From GCA-003244245 sp036279835 (GTDB lineage Bacteria; Actinomycetota; Actinomycetes; Mycobacteriales; Pseudonocardiaceae), in contig DASUII010000167.1 of NCBI GenBank assembly GCA_036279835.1, forward strand, positions 1 to 14,859: a stretch of 14,859 bases of DNA, in the 5' to 3' direction. The notes under the pieces are model-generated. The model had not been told where the DNA came from and did no database searches. It saw nothing but the letters and a program-made list of their open reading frames with translations. Positions 5,908-14,479 of this stretch are shown here, one piece after another (the stretch's first letter is position 1; each line of letters opens with the position of its first letter). Both the position numbers and the translations under genes were made by a program.

Positions 5908-5939
5908 ACCCTGGAGCTGGTCAGAAGGGAAGTGACCCG

Positions 5940-8900
5940 TCACTCGGGGGGCAGCCAGGCGAGTTGGACTAGCTGGCGGCCGGCTTTGCGTTCCACCAGG
6001 GTGCCCCGGCCGGGGGGCATCGGAACTGGTTTGACGTTGCCCAGCAGCGGGCCCTCGTCGGGGTTGCCGCTCATCACGATGCCGGGAGTGGACAACTCTC
6101 GCAGCCGGGCGGTCAGCGGCTCGAACAGGGCTCGGGCGGCGCCACCGCACCGCCGAGCGATGATGAGGTGCAGCCCCACGTCCTTGGCCTGGGCCAGGAA
6201 CTCCAGCAGTGGCGCGAGCGGGTTCACCCCACCCTGGGTGGCCACCAGGTCGTAGTCGTCGACCAGGACGTAGAGCTCCGGGCCCGACCACCAGGAGCGG
6301 TCCCGCAACTGCTGCTGGGTGACGCCCGCGCCGGGCAGGCGCGCTCGCATCGACTTCGCCACGTCACTGATGATCGGAGTCAGCACGTCGGCTGACATCC
6401 CGTACCCGATGAGATGCTCGGATTCGAGGAAGCCGAGCATGGTGCGGCGGTAGTCGACCATGACGATGCGGGCCTGATCCGGGGCACAGCGCTCCACGAT
6501 GCCCCGGGCGATCGTCCGCAGCAGGTTGGTCTTGCCGCACTCGCTGTCGGCGAAGCACAGGAAGTGCGGCTCGGCAGCGAAATCGACGGATACGGTGGCG
6601 AGCTCGGCCTCGTTGATCCCGATCGGGATCAGGTGTAGCTGCTGCTCGGGCACCCGCAACTGCGAATACGGGATCCGCTCGGGCAGCAGCCGCACGCGCG
6701 GTGCGCGGTGTCCCGGCCAGCCGTCCCGGATGCGCGCGACCGCGTCGGCCACCCCGGCGCCGATGTCCTGAGCGCTGGTGCCCGCATCGATCCTGGGCAA
6801 TGCGGCGAGGAAGTGCAGCTTGTCCCGGGACAGTCCCCGTCCGGGGTGTCCCGGCGGAACATTGAGCGCCCCGTTACGGTCGATGTCGGACTCCCCGGGA
6901 TCCCCCAGACGCAGCTCGAAGCGGGTACCGAGAAGGTCTTTCATCGCGGGCCGGATCTCGGCCCACCGGGTCGCGCCGATCAGCACGTGCACCCCGTAGG
7001 ACAGGCCTTGGGTGGCCAGGTTCACCACCCGCATCTCCAGATCGGAGACCTCGAACTCTCCGCGGAAGCTCTGCCACCCGTCGACCACCAGGAACACATC
7101 GCCGAACGGATCTTCACCAAGCTCGCCGCGCTGCTTGCGGGCCCGGAAGTCGGCCATCGAGTCGATACCAAGAGTGCGGAATCGCTGCTCGCGAGCGGCG
7201 AGCAAACCGGCCACCTCGGCGATGATGCGCCGGACGGTGTCTGGCTCCAGCCGGCCGGCGACCCCGCCGCTGTGCGGCAGCCCGTCAAGGGAGGCCAACG
7301 TGCCACCACCGAAGTCGACGCAGAAGAACTGCACCTCGTCAGGGGTGTGCGTGAGCGCAAGCGACATCAATATCGAGCGCAGCAGGGTGGACTTTCCCGA
7401 CTGCGGGCCGCCGGTGACCGCGGCGTGGCCCGCCGCACCGGAGAAGTCCGCCCAGAGCAGGTCGCGGCGCTGCTCGTAGGGCTTGTCCACGATCCCGACC
7501 GGGACGGCGAGGCGACCGTTGCCGAAGAACCCGACCGGGGACAACCCTCGATCCTCGGTGACCGACAACGGCGGCAGCAGCTGGTCGAGCGATGGCGGCG
7601 CCGCCAGCGGTGGCAGCCACACCTCGTGGGCCGGCGGTCCCTGCCCGCGCAGCTTGGCCACCACGACGTCCAGCACGCTGGGCTCGCTGACTTTCTCCGG
7701 CGCCTCGTCGCGCGCCTCAGGGGAAGGCGCAGCTAGTTCGGGCAGGTCCACGTAGTCGGGCACGAACAGCCGCGGCCGTAGGTCGGAGGTGATCGGGGCT
7801 GAGGTGGCCATCGCGACGACCCGGCCGACCCGATAGGGGCCCGAGACGTAAGCCGCCTTGAAGCGCTCCATGGACGCGGTGTCGAATTTCAGGTAGCCCG
7901 AGCCGGGCACCGAGGGCAGCTCGTAGGCATCGGAAACGCCCAGCACCGCCCGGGACTCCCCGGCGGAGAACGTCTTCAGCCCGATCCGATAGGACAGGTG
8001 CGACTCCAACCCCCGCAGCCTGCCCTCCTCCAGGCGCTGCGAGGCCAGCAGCAGGTGCATCTGCAGCGAACGACCCAGCCGGCCGATCGCCACGAACAGG
8101 TCAATGAACTCCGGCCGCTGCGCGAGCAGCTCAGAGAACTCGTCGATGACGATGAACAGTGCCGGTAGCGGATCGAGGTCGGCGCCGTTGTCCCGGGCCT
8201 TCTCGTAGTCCTTGACGTTGGCGAAGTTCCCCGCCGTGCGCAGCAGTTCCTGGCGACGGTTCATCTCGCCGGCCAGCGCGTCGTGCATGCGGGAGACCTG
8301 GGTCAGGTCGTCGGCCAGGTTGGTGATCACGGCGGCGACGTGCGGTGCGCCCTCCATGCCTAGGAACGTCGCGCCACCCTTGAAGTCGACCAGCACGAGG
8401 TTCAACGCCGCCGACGAGTGGGTGGCGATGAGTCCTAGTACAAGGGTGCGCAGGAACTCCGATTTCCCCGATCCGGTGGCCCCCACGCAAAGCCCGTGCG
8501 GGCCCATGCCGCCCTGGGCGGCCTCCTTGATGTCCAGCTCCACCGGCTGGCCGAACTCGCCGAGCCCGATGGGCACCCGCAACCGGTCCCGGACCGGGCG
8601 CGGTCGCCAGGCCTGGGCGACGTCGAAAGCATGCGGATCTTCCGGCAGGCCGAGCAGTCCGAGCAGGCCGGTGTTGTCCAGCAGCGGCGCGTCTTCGCCG
8701 TGGGCCTCCGCTGCGCCCAAGCGGTAGGGCGACAGGGCCCGCGCCACCGCCTCGGCCTCGGCGACGGCGAGCGAGTCGGGAGCTCCGAAGAACTCGACCC
8801 CGGTCGCCCCGCGGGCACCGATCTGCCCACCCTCGATCGCCAGCTGTAGCCCCCGGCGGCTGGTCAGGGTGCCCAGCGATCCCGAGAGGTCCAGCAGGGT

Positions 8901-9923
8901 GACCCCGGCCACGCCCTCCTCGAGGATAAGCCGCTCTGCGCCGGTGACCTCGCCGCCATCGACGACGATCAGGATGTGCGGTCCCTCCCCGGGCGGCGGG
9001 GCACCGCGGGAGAATCGGGGGCGGTCCCGGAGCTGCTCGGCGAGCAACTCCTCGATCCGGGCCAGCGAACCGGCCATCATCCGCACCGGCCCGACACCAT
9101 CGACGTGGCTCGGGTGCAGCACATGGGGCAGCCACTTCGCCCACTCCCAATCCAGCTTCGCACGCCCGGTGGTGACCACGGCGACGAGCAGATCGTCAGG
9201 AGTGTGGAAGGTGGCCAGCTGCGCCACCATCGAGCGGGCCAACCCGCGCGACGCGACCGGTTCACCGGAGATCCCGATCGCGGCGAAGCCGCGAACCGAG
9301 ATGGCGATCGGCAGCTCCGGCACGATGGAATGGGCCCGGACGAACTGGCGCAGCGCCAATGTGGTGATCGGTTCCAGCTCATCGACCGGACCGGTCTGCG
9401 GCGCCACCAGCCGGGTAGCCAGCCGCTGCGATCCCCGGCAGATCCGTACCGTGGCGAAGTCGAGGTCGCCGCCGCGCCGTTCCCACATCCGTCGGCTGCT
9501 GGCGATCGACCACAACGCGGCCGGATCGGGATGGCTCCACTCCAACGCCGCGCGCTGCTCCTGCGCGGCCTCCCGGGCCCGCTCGCGCATCTGGCCCAGG
9601 TACCGCAGGTAGTCCTTGCGGTCGGCGTTCATCTCGGCCTTCGCCTGGCCGCCGCGGCCCCCACCGGCGAACATACCGACGGTCGAGACCACCATCATGA
9701 TCGGGAACATCAGGAACAGCGGGTTGCTCTTGCCGTCGCCGGTAGTGAAGGTGTAGCCGACCATGCCCAGTACGGCGACGATCATCACGATCGGCAGGAT
9801 CTTCTGCACGATGTTGCCCGGCAGCACCCTGGGCACCTCGGGTGGCGGTTCCAGATGCACCTCACCACCGGGCATCTTCGGCGCACCCAACCGAGGTAAT
9901 CGCCGGAACTGCATAGTGCTCAT
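5940..9923 (-). CDS. eccC4: Type VII secretion ATPase EccC (fused EccCa/EccCb)
   Basis: The motor of the ESX system: a membrane-anchored FtsK/SpoIIIE-type protein with three ATPase domains that binds WXG100 substrates. Two membrane helices lie at about 38-58 and 66-86, then a linker/DUF region. ATPase 1 has Walker A GATGSGKS (481-488, Lys487) and Walker B LFIVIDE (Asp594-Glu595). ATPase 2 has GGPQSGKS (Lys844) and VFLVVDG (Asp948). ATPase 3 has ADSECGKT (Lys1131) and LYVLVDDY (Asp1222). Only domain 1 carries the full Asp-Glu pair, which fits family knowledge that domain 1 hydrolyses ATP while the others are regulatory or substrate-binding. At 1327 residues it is a single chain, as in ESX-4. 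ATG at 9923 has GGGAGGTGA 6-7 bases upstream. It is divergent from eccD; the symbol rests on synteny. Confidence 0.96.
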   Translation of the reverse strand: MSTMQFRRLPRLGAPKMPGGEVHLEPPPEVPRVLPGNIVQKILPIVMIVAVLGMVGYTFTTGDGKSNPLFLMFPIMMVVSTVGMFAGGGRGGQAKAEMNADRKDYLRYLGQMRERAREAAQEQRAALEWSHPDPAALWSIASSRRMWERRGGDLDFATVRICRGSQRLATRLVAPQTGPVDELEPITTLALRQFVRAHSIVPELPIAISVRGFAAIGISGEPVASRGLARSMVAQLATFHTPDDLLVAVVTTGRAKLDWEWAKWLPHVLHPSHVDGVGPVRMMAGSLARIEELLAEQLRDRPRFSRGAPPPGEGPHILIVVDGGEVTGAERLILEEGVAGVTLLDLSGSLGTLTSRRGLQLAIEGGQIGARGATGVEFFGAPDSLAVAEAEAVARALSPYRLGAAEAHGEDAPLLDNTGLLGLLGLPEDPHAFDVAQAWRPRPVRDRLRVPIGLGEFGQPVELDIKEAAQGGMGPHGLCVGATGSGKSEFLRTLVLGLIATHSSAALNLVLVDFKGGATFLGMEGAPHVAAVITNLADDLTQVSRMHDALAGEMNRRQELLRTAGNFANVKDYEKARDNGADLDPLPALFIVIDEFSELLAQRPEFIDLFVAIGRLGRSLQMHLLLASQRLEEGRLRGLESHLSYRIGLKTFSAGESRAVLGVSDAYELPSVPGSGYLKFDTASMERFKAAYVSGPYRVGRVVAMATSAPITSDLRPRLFVPDYVDLPELAAPSPEARDEAPEKVSEPSVLDVVVAKLRGQGPPAHEVWLPPLAAPPSLDQLLPPLSVTEDRGLSPVGFFGNGRLAVPVGIVDKPYEQRRDLLWADFSGAAGHAAVTGGPQSGKSTLLRSILMSLALTHTPDEVQFFCVDFGGGTLASLDGLPHSGGVAGRLEPDTVRRIIAEVAGLLAAREQRFRTLGIDSMADFRARKQRGELGEDPFGDVFLVVDGWQSFRGEFEVSDLEMRVVNLATQGLSYGVHVLIGATRWAEIRPAMKDLLGTRFELRLGDPGESDIDRNGALNVPPGHPGRGLSRDKLHFLAALPRIDAGTSAQDIGAGVADAVARIRDGWPGHRAPRVRLLPERIPYSQLRVPEQQLHLIPIGINEAELATVSVDFAAEPHFLCFADSECGKTNLLRTIARGIVERCAPDQARIVMVDYRRTMLGFLESEHLIGYGMSADVLTPIISDVAKSMRARLPGAGVTQQQLRDRSWWSGPELYVLVDDYDLVATQGGVNPLAPLLEFLAQAKDVGLHLIIARRCGGAARALFEPLTARLRELSTPGIVMSGNPDEGPLLGNVKPVPMPPGRGTLVERKAGRQLVQLAWLPPE

Positions 9924-10077
9924 GCCAGTTCACCTCCCGCGGTACGCCGCGCGCGAAAGCGCTGAGACACCGCGCACGCAGAGGTCGGTCACCCTAGCGG
10001 GTGCTCGACGTTGGCCTTCGCGGTCCGTAATTTCCCGTCGGCGCGACGGCCCTCGAACCATCGCTGCACGAACCGCA

Positions 10078-10142
10078 GTGATCGCTGTTTGGGAAGATTG
10101 AGCCGCGCCCACCGCGGTTGGTTCTTCCGAATTCGCGATCAC
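10078..10142. repeat. Palindromic repeat, intact copy B, 65 bp
   Basis: Two 30-base arms around a 5-base loop CCCAC, beginning GTGATCGC and ending GCGATCAC, with GGAAGA facing TCTTCC and CGCGG near the apex. The arms agree at 22 of 30 positions when one is inverted. The element lies between the divergent eccC and eccD genes, well away from both ribosome binding sites. A second copy, split by a mobile element, is at 4142-4415. It could be a mobile palindromic unit, a structured RNA element or a two-sided protein-binding site; nothing in the sequence decides between these. Confidence 0.72.
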
Positions 10143-10387
10143 GGACGAGATGAGCCGTTGGCCGTCAGCGTGGTGCCTCTCGGCGATGGGCGGCCAGCAC
10201 GGTGGGCCGATCAGCGGGCGGTGCAGCGCCACGATGCCCGGATAGCGGCAGGGCGTTGACTTATCGTCGCAGGTCAGGAAGCTGAACCAGAAGCACGCTG
10301 CTGCCAGGCACTGATTCCAGACCCCTGTCTGACGCCGTGGGCTGGCGCATGGATACTCCCCCGGAACTACAGCGCCGCGGGCCGAGC

Positions 10388-10393
10388 GAGGAG
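10388..10393 (+). promoter_or_regulatory. Ribosome binding site that fixes the eccD start
   Basis: GAGGAG ends 8 bases before the GTG at 10402. The alternative in-frame GTG at 10393 overlaps this motif and would have no ribosome binding site at proper spacing, so 10402 is preferred. Confidence 0.7.
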
Positions 10394-10401
10394 TGCAGCG
10401 G

Positions 10402-11880
10402 GTGCCAACCAGTAACAACGCAACGCCGACGGTTCGACCGTCCCACGCTGGATCGACGGTTCGACCGTCCCACGCTGGATCGACGGTTCAACCGTCCGGT
10501 GTGGGACCGTCCACCGTGTTCAGCAGGGTGACGGTGGTGGCACCTCGCACCCGCATCGATCTAGCGCTGCCCTCGGACGTCGCGGTGGCCAATTTGGTGC
10601 CGATGCTGCTGAAGATGGCTGGCGAGTCCAGCGCGGACGGCGGCAGCAGGCACGGCGGCTGGTGCCTGGCCAAGCTCGGCGGCGAGGCGATCGATCCGGA
10701 CCGCCCGCTGAGCTCGCTGGGTGTGGTCGACGGTGATCTGCTGCAACTCCGGCATCGTCGCGATAACCCACCGCCGCCGCTGTTCGACGATGTGGTGGAC
10801 GCCATCGCGGTGGCCGCCCCGGACAGCTATCGGCCGTGGACCCAGAGCACCGCCCGCACGCTCGGACTGGTCGCTGCCGGATTGGCGTTGCTGGCCAGCG
10901 CCGTCGCGCTGCTCCGGGTCGGTGCCGTGGCCAGAGCCGAGTTCGGGCTCAGCGCGGCCGCCCTCGCAGGCGCCGCTGCGGCGGTCGCGCTGATCGTGGG
11001 CGCGACGATGGCCCGGGTGTACGACGACGCCAAGGCGGGCGTCGTGGTGGCAGCGGGCAGCCTCCCGCTGGGATTCGTCAGCGGGCTCTACATCGTGCCC
11101 GGCGGCGTCCATGCAGCAAACTTCCTGCTGGCGTCCACGCTGGTCTTGGTGCTCGCCGCCACCTCGATCACGGTGCTCGGCGCCGGCATCACGCCGTTCA
11201 TCGCCAGCGCCACGGCTGCCGCCCTCGGCGCGCTGACGTTCCTGGTCGCCAGTGTGGTCGACCGGCCCGCCGCCGGGATCGCAGCCGGGGCAGCTGCGTT
11301 GGCACTCTGCGCCATCTCGGCCCTGCCCCGGCTGACCATCCACCTGTCCCGGCTCCCGATGCCCCAGGTTCCCGGCAGCGCCAAGGACCTGCAGGAAGAC
11401 CCAGGCTTCCCGGACTACACCGCGATCGAGCGCCGCGCAGGCGTAGCACACGAGTACCTGACCGGCATGATCGCGGGATGTGGCGCGGTCGCAGCGATTG
11501 GTGCGGTGCTGGCCGCGGCTGGGGGTGCGTTGGGGATCGTGCTGGGTGCGGTGGTCGCCGCCGTGCTGTTGCTGCGAGCCCGCTCCTACGCCAACGGTCG
11601 CCAGGCGATCGCGTTGCTGGTGAGCGGGATGGCCGCGGTAGCCGGGCTGATGGCCGGGTTGCTGGCGTTGGCTCACCAGCCGGGCTTGCTGCTGATCGGT
11701 TTCGGTGGTCTGCTGGTCATCGCGATGTTCGCACTGTTCGCTGGAGTGGTCCTACCGCAGCGCCGGTTCTCCCCGGTGCTGCGCCAGTCTGTGGATGTGA
11801 CCGAAGCGATCCTGATCGCCGCGGTCCTGCCGCTGGCCCTGGGCGTGCTGGACCTTTACCAGACCTTCCGGGCACTGTGA
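10402..11880 (+). CDS. eccD4: Type VII secretion integral membrane protein EccD
   Basis: The main membrane-embedded subunit of the ESX complex. From the GTG at 10402 it has 492 residues. A Thr/Val/Arg/Pro/Ser/His repeat region (10-36) comes first, then a ubiquitin-like (YukD-type) cytosolic domain at about 40-118, including RVTVVAPRTRIDLALPSDV and GVVDGDLLQLR. About 11 hydrophobic segments follow between 150 and 490. The motif RARSYANGRQ (392-401) before the last helices is typical of EccD. The protein contains three 9-residue units (TVRPSHAGS twice, then TVQPSGVGP) that I have not seen in other EccD proteins. Its stop codon overlaps the mycP start by 4 bp (GTGA), so the two are co-translated. 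It pairs functionally with EccC, EccB and the mycosin. Confidence 0.92.
   Translation: MPTSNNATPTVRPSHAGSTVRPSHAGSTVQPSGVGPSTVFSRVTVVAPRTRIDLALPSDVAVANLVPMLLKMAGESSADGGSRHGGWCLAKLGGEAIDPDRPLSSLGVVDGDLLQLRHRRDNPPPPLFDDVVDAIAVAAPDSYRPWTQSTARTLGLVAAGLALLASAVALLRVGAVARAEFGLSAAALAGAAAAVALIVGATMARVYDDAKAGVVVAAGSLPLGFVSGLYIVPGGVHAANFLLASTLVLVLAATSITVLGAGITPFIASATAAALGALTFLVASVVDRPAAGIAAGAAALALCAISALPRLTIHLSRLPMPQVPGSAKDLQEDPGFPDYTAIERRAGVAHEYLTGMIAGCGAVAAIGAVLAAAGGALGIVLGAVVAAVLLLRARSYANGRQAIALLVSGMAAVAGLMAGLLALAHQPGLLLIGFGGLLVIAMFALFAGVVLPQRRFSPVLRQSVDVTEAILIAAVLPLALGVLDLYQTFRAL
10428..10509. repeat. 27-bp tandem repeat with nested 15-bp palindromes
   Basis: Three units begin near 10429, 10456 and 10483; the first two are identical and the third diverges after 15 bases. 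Each starts with a hyphenated palindrome, GACGGTTCGACCGTC at 10428-10442 and 10455-10469, and GACGGTTCAACCGTC at 10482-10496. The 27-bp period keeps the eccD frame and gives repeated 9-residue units near the protein N-terminus. The spacing of the palindromes is about 2.6 helical turns. Confidence 0.85.
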
Positions 11881-13316
11881 GGGCGCTCGCCGGTTCCCGT
11901 CCTCGCCGCACTCCCCTGGTGGCCGTCGCCGTCGCATTGCTGTGCCTTGCGGGACCGGCGTGGCCAGTGGCCGCCCAACCCGGTGATCGGCCGCCTGGAG
12001 TGCCACCCGCCGTGGACACGTCGGCCTTGCCAACGCCGGCCAGCGTGAACGCCATGCCCTACATCGTGAACAACACGGCCACCCGGCAAACGGGTCCGGT
12101 CGAGCAGCAGGCAGCCTGCCAGCAGCCGGTCGCGGACAACCCGCAGAATCTCCAGGTTGAGCCGCCAGCGCAACGGCGGCTGCGGATCCGGCAAGCCCAG
12201 CAATATGCGACCGGACGCGACCAGCGGGTCGCCGTCATCGACAGCGGGGTGCAGCCCCATCCAAGGCTGGCCGGCAGATTGATCGACGGCGGCGACTACA
12301 TCGAAAACCGCACCGGCCTGTTCGACTGCGACGGTCACGGCACCGTGGTAGCTGGCCTGATCGCCGCGGCGCCTGATGCGAACAGCCGATTCGTCGGGGT
12401 AGCCCCGGCGGCGCAGATTCTCGCGATCCGGCAGGCCAGCACCTTTTACTCGGTGCCGCTGCGCCAGCTCGACAACGGCCAGGAGATCCACAGCCCGAGC
12501 GCCGGCGACACCGTGAGCATGGCGCGGGCCGTGATGCGCGCCGTGCAGCTGGGTGCGACAGTGATCAACATCTCGGAGGCCGCGTGTTTTCCGGCCGAGC
12601 GTGACCAGGTCAACGCGCCGGATCTGCAGGCCGCCGTGCACCACGCAGCGGAGCACAACGTGGTCGTGGTGGTGGCCGCCGCCAACACCAGCAGCACCTG
12701 CAAGCAGAACAGTCCCGGGGTGCCGGTCACCACGATCTCGTCGCCCGGCTGGTTCGACGATGACGTGCTCACCGTCGCGGCGACTGACAACAACGGCGAA
12801 CCGGCAGATTTCTCGATCCGTGGGCCGTGGGTCGATGTTGCCGCACCGGGCACCGGCGCGGTATCTCTGGCGGCTGGGCACCCGGGACTGACCACCGGCC
12901 TCGTCGACTCCCACGGCCAGCCGCGCGCGCTCGACGGCACCAGCTTCGCGACCCCGTACGTCGCAGGGGTCGCGGCACTGATCCGGGAGCGATACCGGAA
13001 CCTGACCGCGCGCCAGGTGATGCATCGCATCGAGCAGACCGCGCAACACACCGGCGCTCCCGGCGGACGCAGCGCGGAACTCGGCTACGGCATGATCGAT
13101 CCGGTTGCTGCACTGACCGCCGTGCTACCTGAGGAACAAGGTGCCGCCCCGGCCCCGGTGAATGCAGCGAAGCTGTCTGGTTTCCCCACCCCGCCGCGGG
13201 ATGACACCCACCCGCGCACCGTCGCCCTAGTCGGCTCCGCCGCCGCCCTCATCCTGCTAGGCCTCATCGTAGTGATCGCCCAGACCACCAAACGCCACCA
13301 CCAACATCGCCCCTGA
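11877..13316 (+). CDS. mycP4: Type VII secretion mycosin protease MycP
   Basis: A membrane-anchored subtilisin-family serine protease required for ESX stability and substrate processing, 479 residues. The signal peptide is at about 12-33 (TPLVAVAVALLCLAGPAWPVAAQ region). The catalytic triad is Asp122 (VAVIDSGV), His154 (DGHGT) and Ser356 (GTSFATP), with oxyanion Asn270 (VAAAN). Cys81/Cys151 and Cys237/Cys275 are placed like the two disulfides described for mycosins. A Pro-rich linker and a C-terminal membrane helix (448-468) end in a basic tail TKRHHQHRP. The frame stays open far upstream inside eccD, but the GTG at 11877, overlapping the eccD stop, gives the right length and places the signal peptide at the N-terminus. 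Confidence 0.95.
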   Translation: MRALAGSRPRRTPLVAVAVALLCLAGPAWPVAAQPGDRPPGVPPAVDTSALPTPASVNAMPYIVNNTATRQTGPVEQQAACQQPVADNPQNLQVEPPAQRRLRIRQAQQYATGRDQRVAVIDSGVQPHPRLAGRLIDGGDYIENRTGLFDCDGHGTVVAGLIAAAPDANSRFVGVAPAAQILAIRQASTFYSVPLRQLDNGQEIHSPSAGDTVSMARAVMRAVQLGATVINISEAACFPAERDQVNAPDLQAAVHHAAEHNVVVVVAAANTSSTCKQNSPGVPVTTISSPGWFDDDVLTVAATDNNGEPADFSIRGPWVDVAAPGTGAVSLAAGHPGLTTGLVDSHGQPRALDGTSFATPYVAGVAALIRERYRNLTARQVMHRIEQTAQHTGAPGGRSAELGYGMIDPVAALTAVLPEEQGAAPAPVNAAKLSGFPTPPRDDTHPRTVALVGSAAALILLGLIVVIAQTTKRHHQHRP

Positions 13317-13322
13317 TCGCGG

Positions 13323-13785
13323 TTGCGCGCGGCGGACCGTGGGCTGCCGGCGCGAGCGGTGAACCGGCCAGACAGTAGGGACCCGACCGCAGCCATGCCC
13401 ATCTGGGCAGCAGCGCCAGCCCGGCGAGCAGCGCCGAATAGCCCAGGACCTGTTGGAAGTACAGGTTGATCACGAACAGCTCGCCGTAGAAGCCGAGGTT
13501 GATCAGCGGGCCGACGGCGTTGCCGCCGGAGAACGTCGCCTTGCGGAACAGGCTCAGCGGCAGCATCGGCGCCGGCACCCAGCGTTCGATGGCCACGAAG
13601 CCGGCTACCGAGGCGACGAACACCACCGCGGCGGCGATTACCAGCGGGCTGAGCCCGACATGGCCACCCTCGATCAGCGCCAGGGTCAACGCCGCCAACG
13701 CGAGCACGCCGGTGACCTGCGCGGCCGGGTCCAGCCCACGGGGCCTCGGATCGGGGGAAGGGACCCGTGTTTGGCCCAATGGAGA
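13323..13785 (-). pseudogene. DHA2-type MFS drug transporter fragment with frameshift
   Basis: On the minus strand a frame reads RGLDPAAQVTGVLALAALTL, then AIERWVPAPMLPLSLFRKAT, FSGGNAVGPLINLGFYGELF and NLYFQQVLGYSALLAGLALL. This is the middle of an EmrB/QacA-like 14-helix exporter, roughly residues 200-340 of 500. At 13403-13407 the frame breaks: CCC AGA TGG replaces the expected CCC CAG ATG. The next frame continues with MGMAAVGSLLSGRFTARAG, so one C was lost from a C-run. The N-terminal helices and the C-terminal third are absent on either side. The fragment abuts the mycP stop region on one side and the YjbR gene on the other. It cannot encode a working transporter. Confidence 0.82.
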
Positions 13786-13810
13786 CCGCAGCGGTTGCGG
13801 TAGGTGCCTC

Positions 13811-14182
13811 TTACCCGTCGAGTTCTGCGAGCAACTTCTTCGGCGCGACGGTGCGATAGGCATCAAGGACGATCTCGGCGATCTCGACCCAGTCCACCGG
13901 TACGTCGAGGCGGACGCCGACCCAGCCCCGGCCACCGACGTAGGGCGGCACGAAGAACCGATCGGGGTCCGCAGCCACCAGTTCCTCCTGGTTGCCGACA
14001 GGAGCCGCACACCAGCAAGCTAACCGATCGTCGTGGTGGTGATCGGCGTACATCACGAAGGAACGGCGCACAAACCAGGTGGGCTCGCCATGGCTGAGTC
14101 GTTCGGTGACCCCCGGCAGGTGCAGGCAGATCTCCCGTAACCGTGCGAGGGAGCTCTCCGGGTCTTCACGAATCCTCACCAC
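13811..14182 (-). CDS. YjbR/MmcQ-family (DUF) protein
   Basis: A 123-residue protein of the MmcQ/YjbR family, small proteins with a CyaY-like fold and a proposed DNA-binding role, exact function unknown. Family features are LARLREICLHLPGVTERLSH with GEPTWFV near the N-terminus, the central aromatic strand FVMYAD, DPDRFFVPPYVGGRGWVGVR (72-91) and the terminal DWVEIAEIVLDAYRTVAPKK. The frame stays open upstream to 14389 without family content, so I start at GTG 14182 (or the adjacent GTG 14179). No clear ribosome binding site precedes it, which leaves the start uncertain. Length is normal, with no frameshift, unlike the fragments on either side. Confidence 0.78.
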   Translation of the reverse strand: MVRIREDPESSLARLREICLHLPGVTERLSHGEPTWFVRRSFVMYADHHHDDRLACWCAAPVGNQEELVAADPDRFFVPPYVGGRGWVGVRLDVPVDWVEIAEIVLDAYRTVAPKKLLAELDG

Positions 14183-14269
14183 ACGATCATGGCACCAGCC
14201 ACGCCGCTGCTGGGGATGTCGTCTCAGTAGCCGGTCGTCGACCGGTCCGCTGTCGGCGCGAACGACTGA

Positions 14270-14479
14270 GTCGAGGTCGACGTCCTCGACGTCGGTACCG
14301 GTACAGGCATCGCCGCCCGGCAGTTTCAGGCGGAAGGCTGCCAGGTGCTCGGGGTCGAGCCCGACGCGCGGATGGTCGACCTGGCGCAACAGTTCGGGCT
14401 CGAGGTCGAGGTGGCGAAGTTCGAAGACTGGGACCCCGCCGGCCGAGCCGAGGGCGTTGATCCGGCTGCGGGCCGTTGA
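14270..14479 (+). pseudogene. SAM-dependent methyltransferase fragment
   Basis: A 69-codon frame directly after an in-frame TGA (14267-14269) reads VDVLDVGTGTGIAARQF, then VLGVEPDARMVDLAQQ and VEVAKFEDWDPAGR, and ends at TGA 14477-14479. GTGTG is motif I and the Glu in VEP the acidic SAM-ribose ligand of class I methyltransferases. The N-terminal helices are lacking. After DWDPAGR the sequence jumps to EGVDPAAGR, as if the usual segment in between (motif II region, often ending WHWVDP) had been deleted. No start codon with a ribosome binding site is present. It is a relic, not a gene. Confidence 0.7.

Larger units (their letters stand above)
9924..10401. promoter_or_regulatory. Divergent control region between eccC and eccD
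   Basis: About 480 bp separate the start codons of the divergent eccC and eccD genes, so promoters for both directions should lie here. It contains the eccC ribosome binding site (9931-9938), the intact 65-bp palindromic repeat (10078-10142) and TTGACT at 10256-10261, a possible -35 for eccD without a good -10. The eccD ribosome binding site is at 10388-10393. A frame on the minus strand (9930-10418) has no recognisable content and I treat it as non-coding. Confidence 0.5.

Noticed and set aside
10256..10261. TTGACT as an eccD -35 box
   Set aside because: No acceptable -10 hexamer 16-18 bp downstream, so it is mentioned only within the control-region entry.
9930..10418. Minus-strand open frame of 162 codons in the eccC/eccD intergenic region
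   Set aside because: It covers the palindromic repeat and the divergent promoter region, would overlap the eccD start, and has no family features.
10836..11876. Upstream open part of the mycP frame inside eccD
   Set aside because: It is Arg-rich shadow sequence of eccD in another frame; the mycosin signal peptide starts only after the GTG at 11877.
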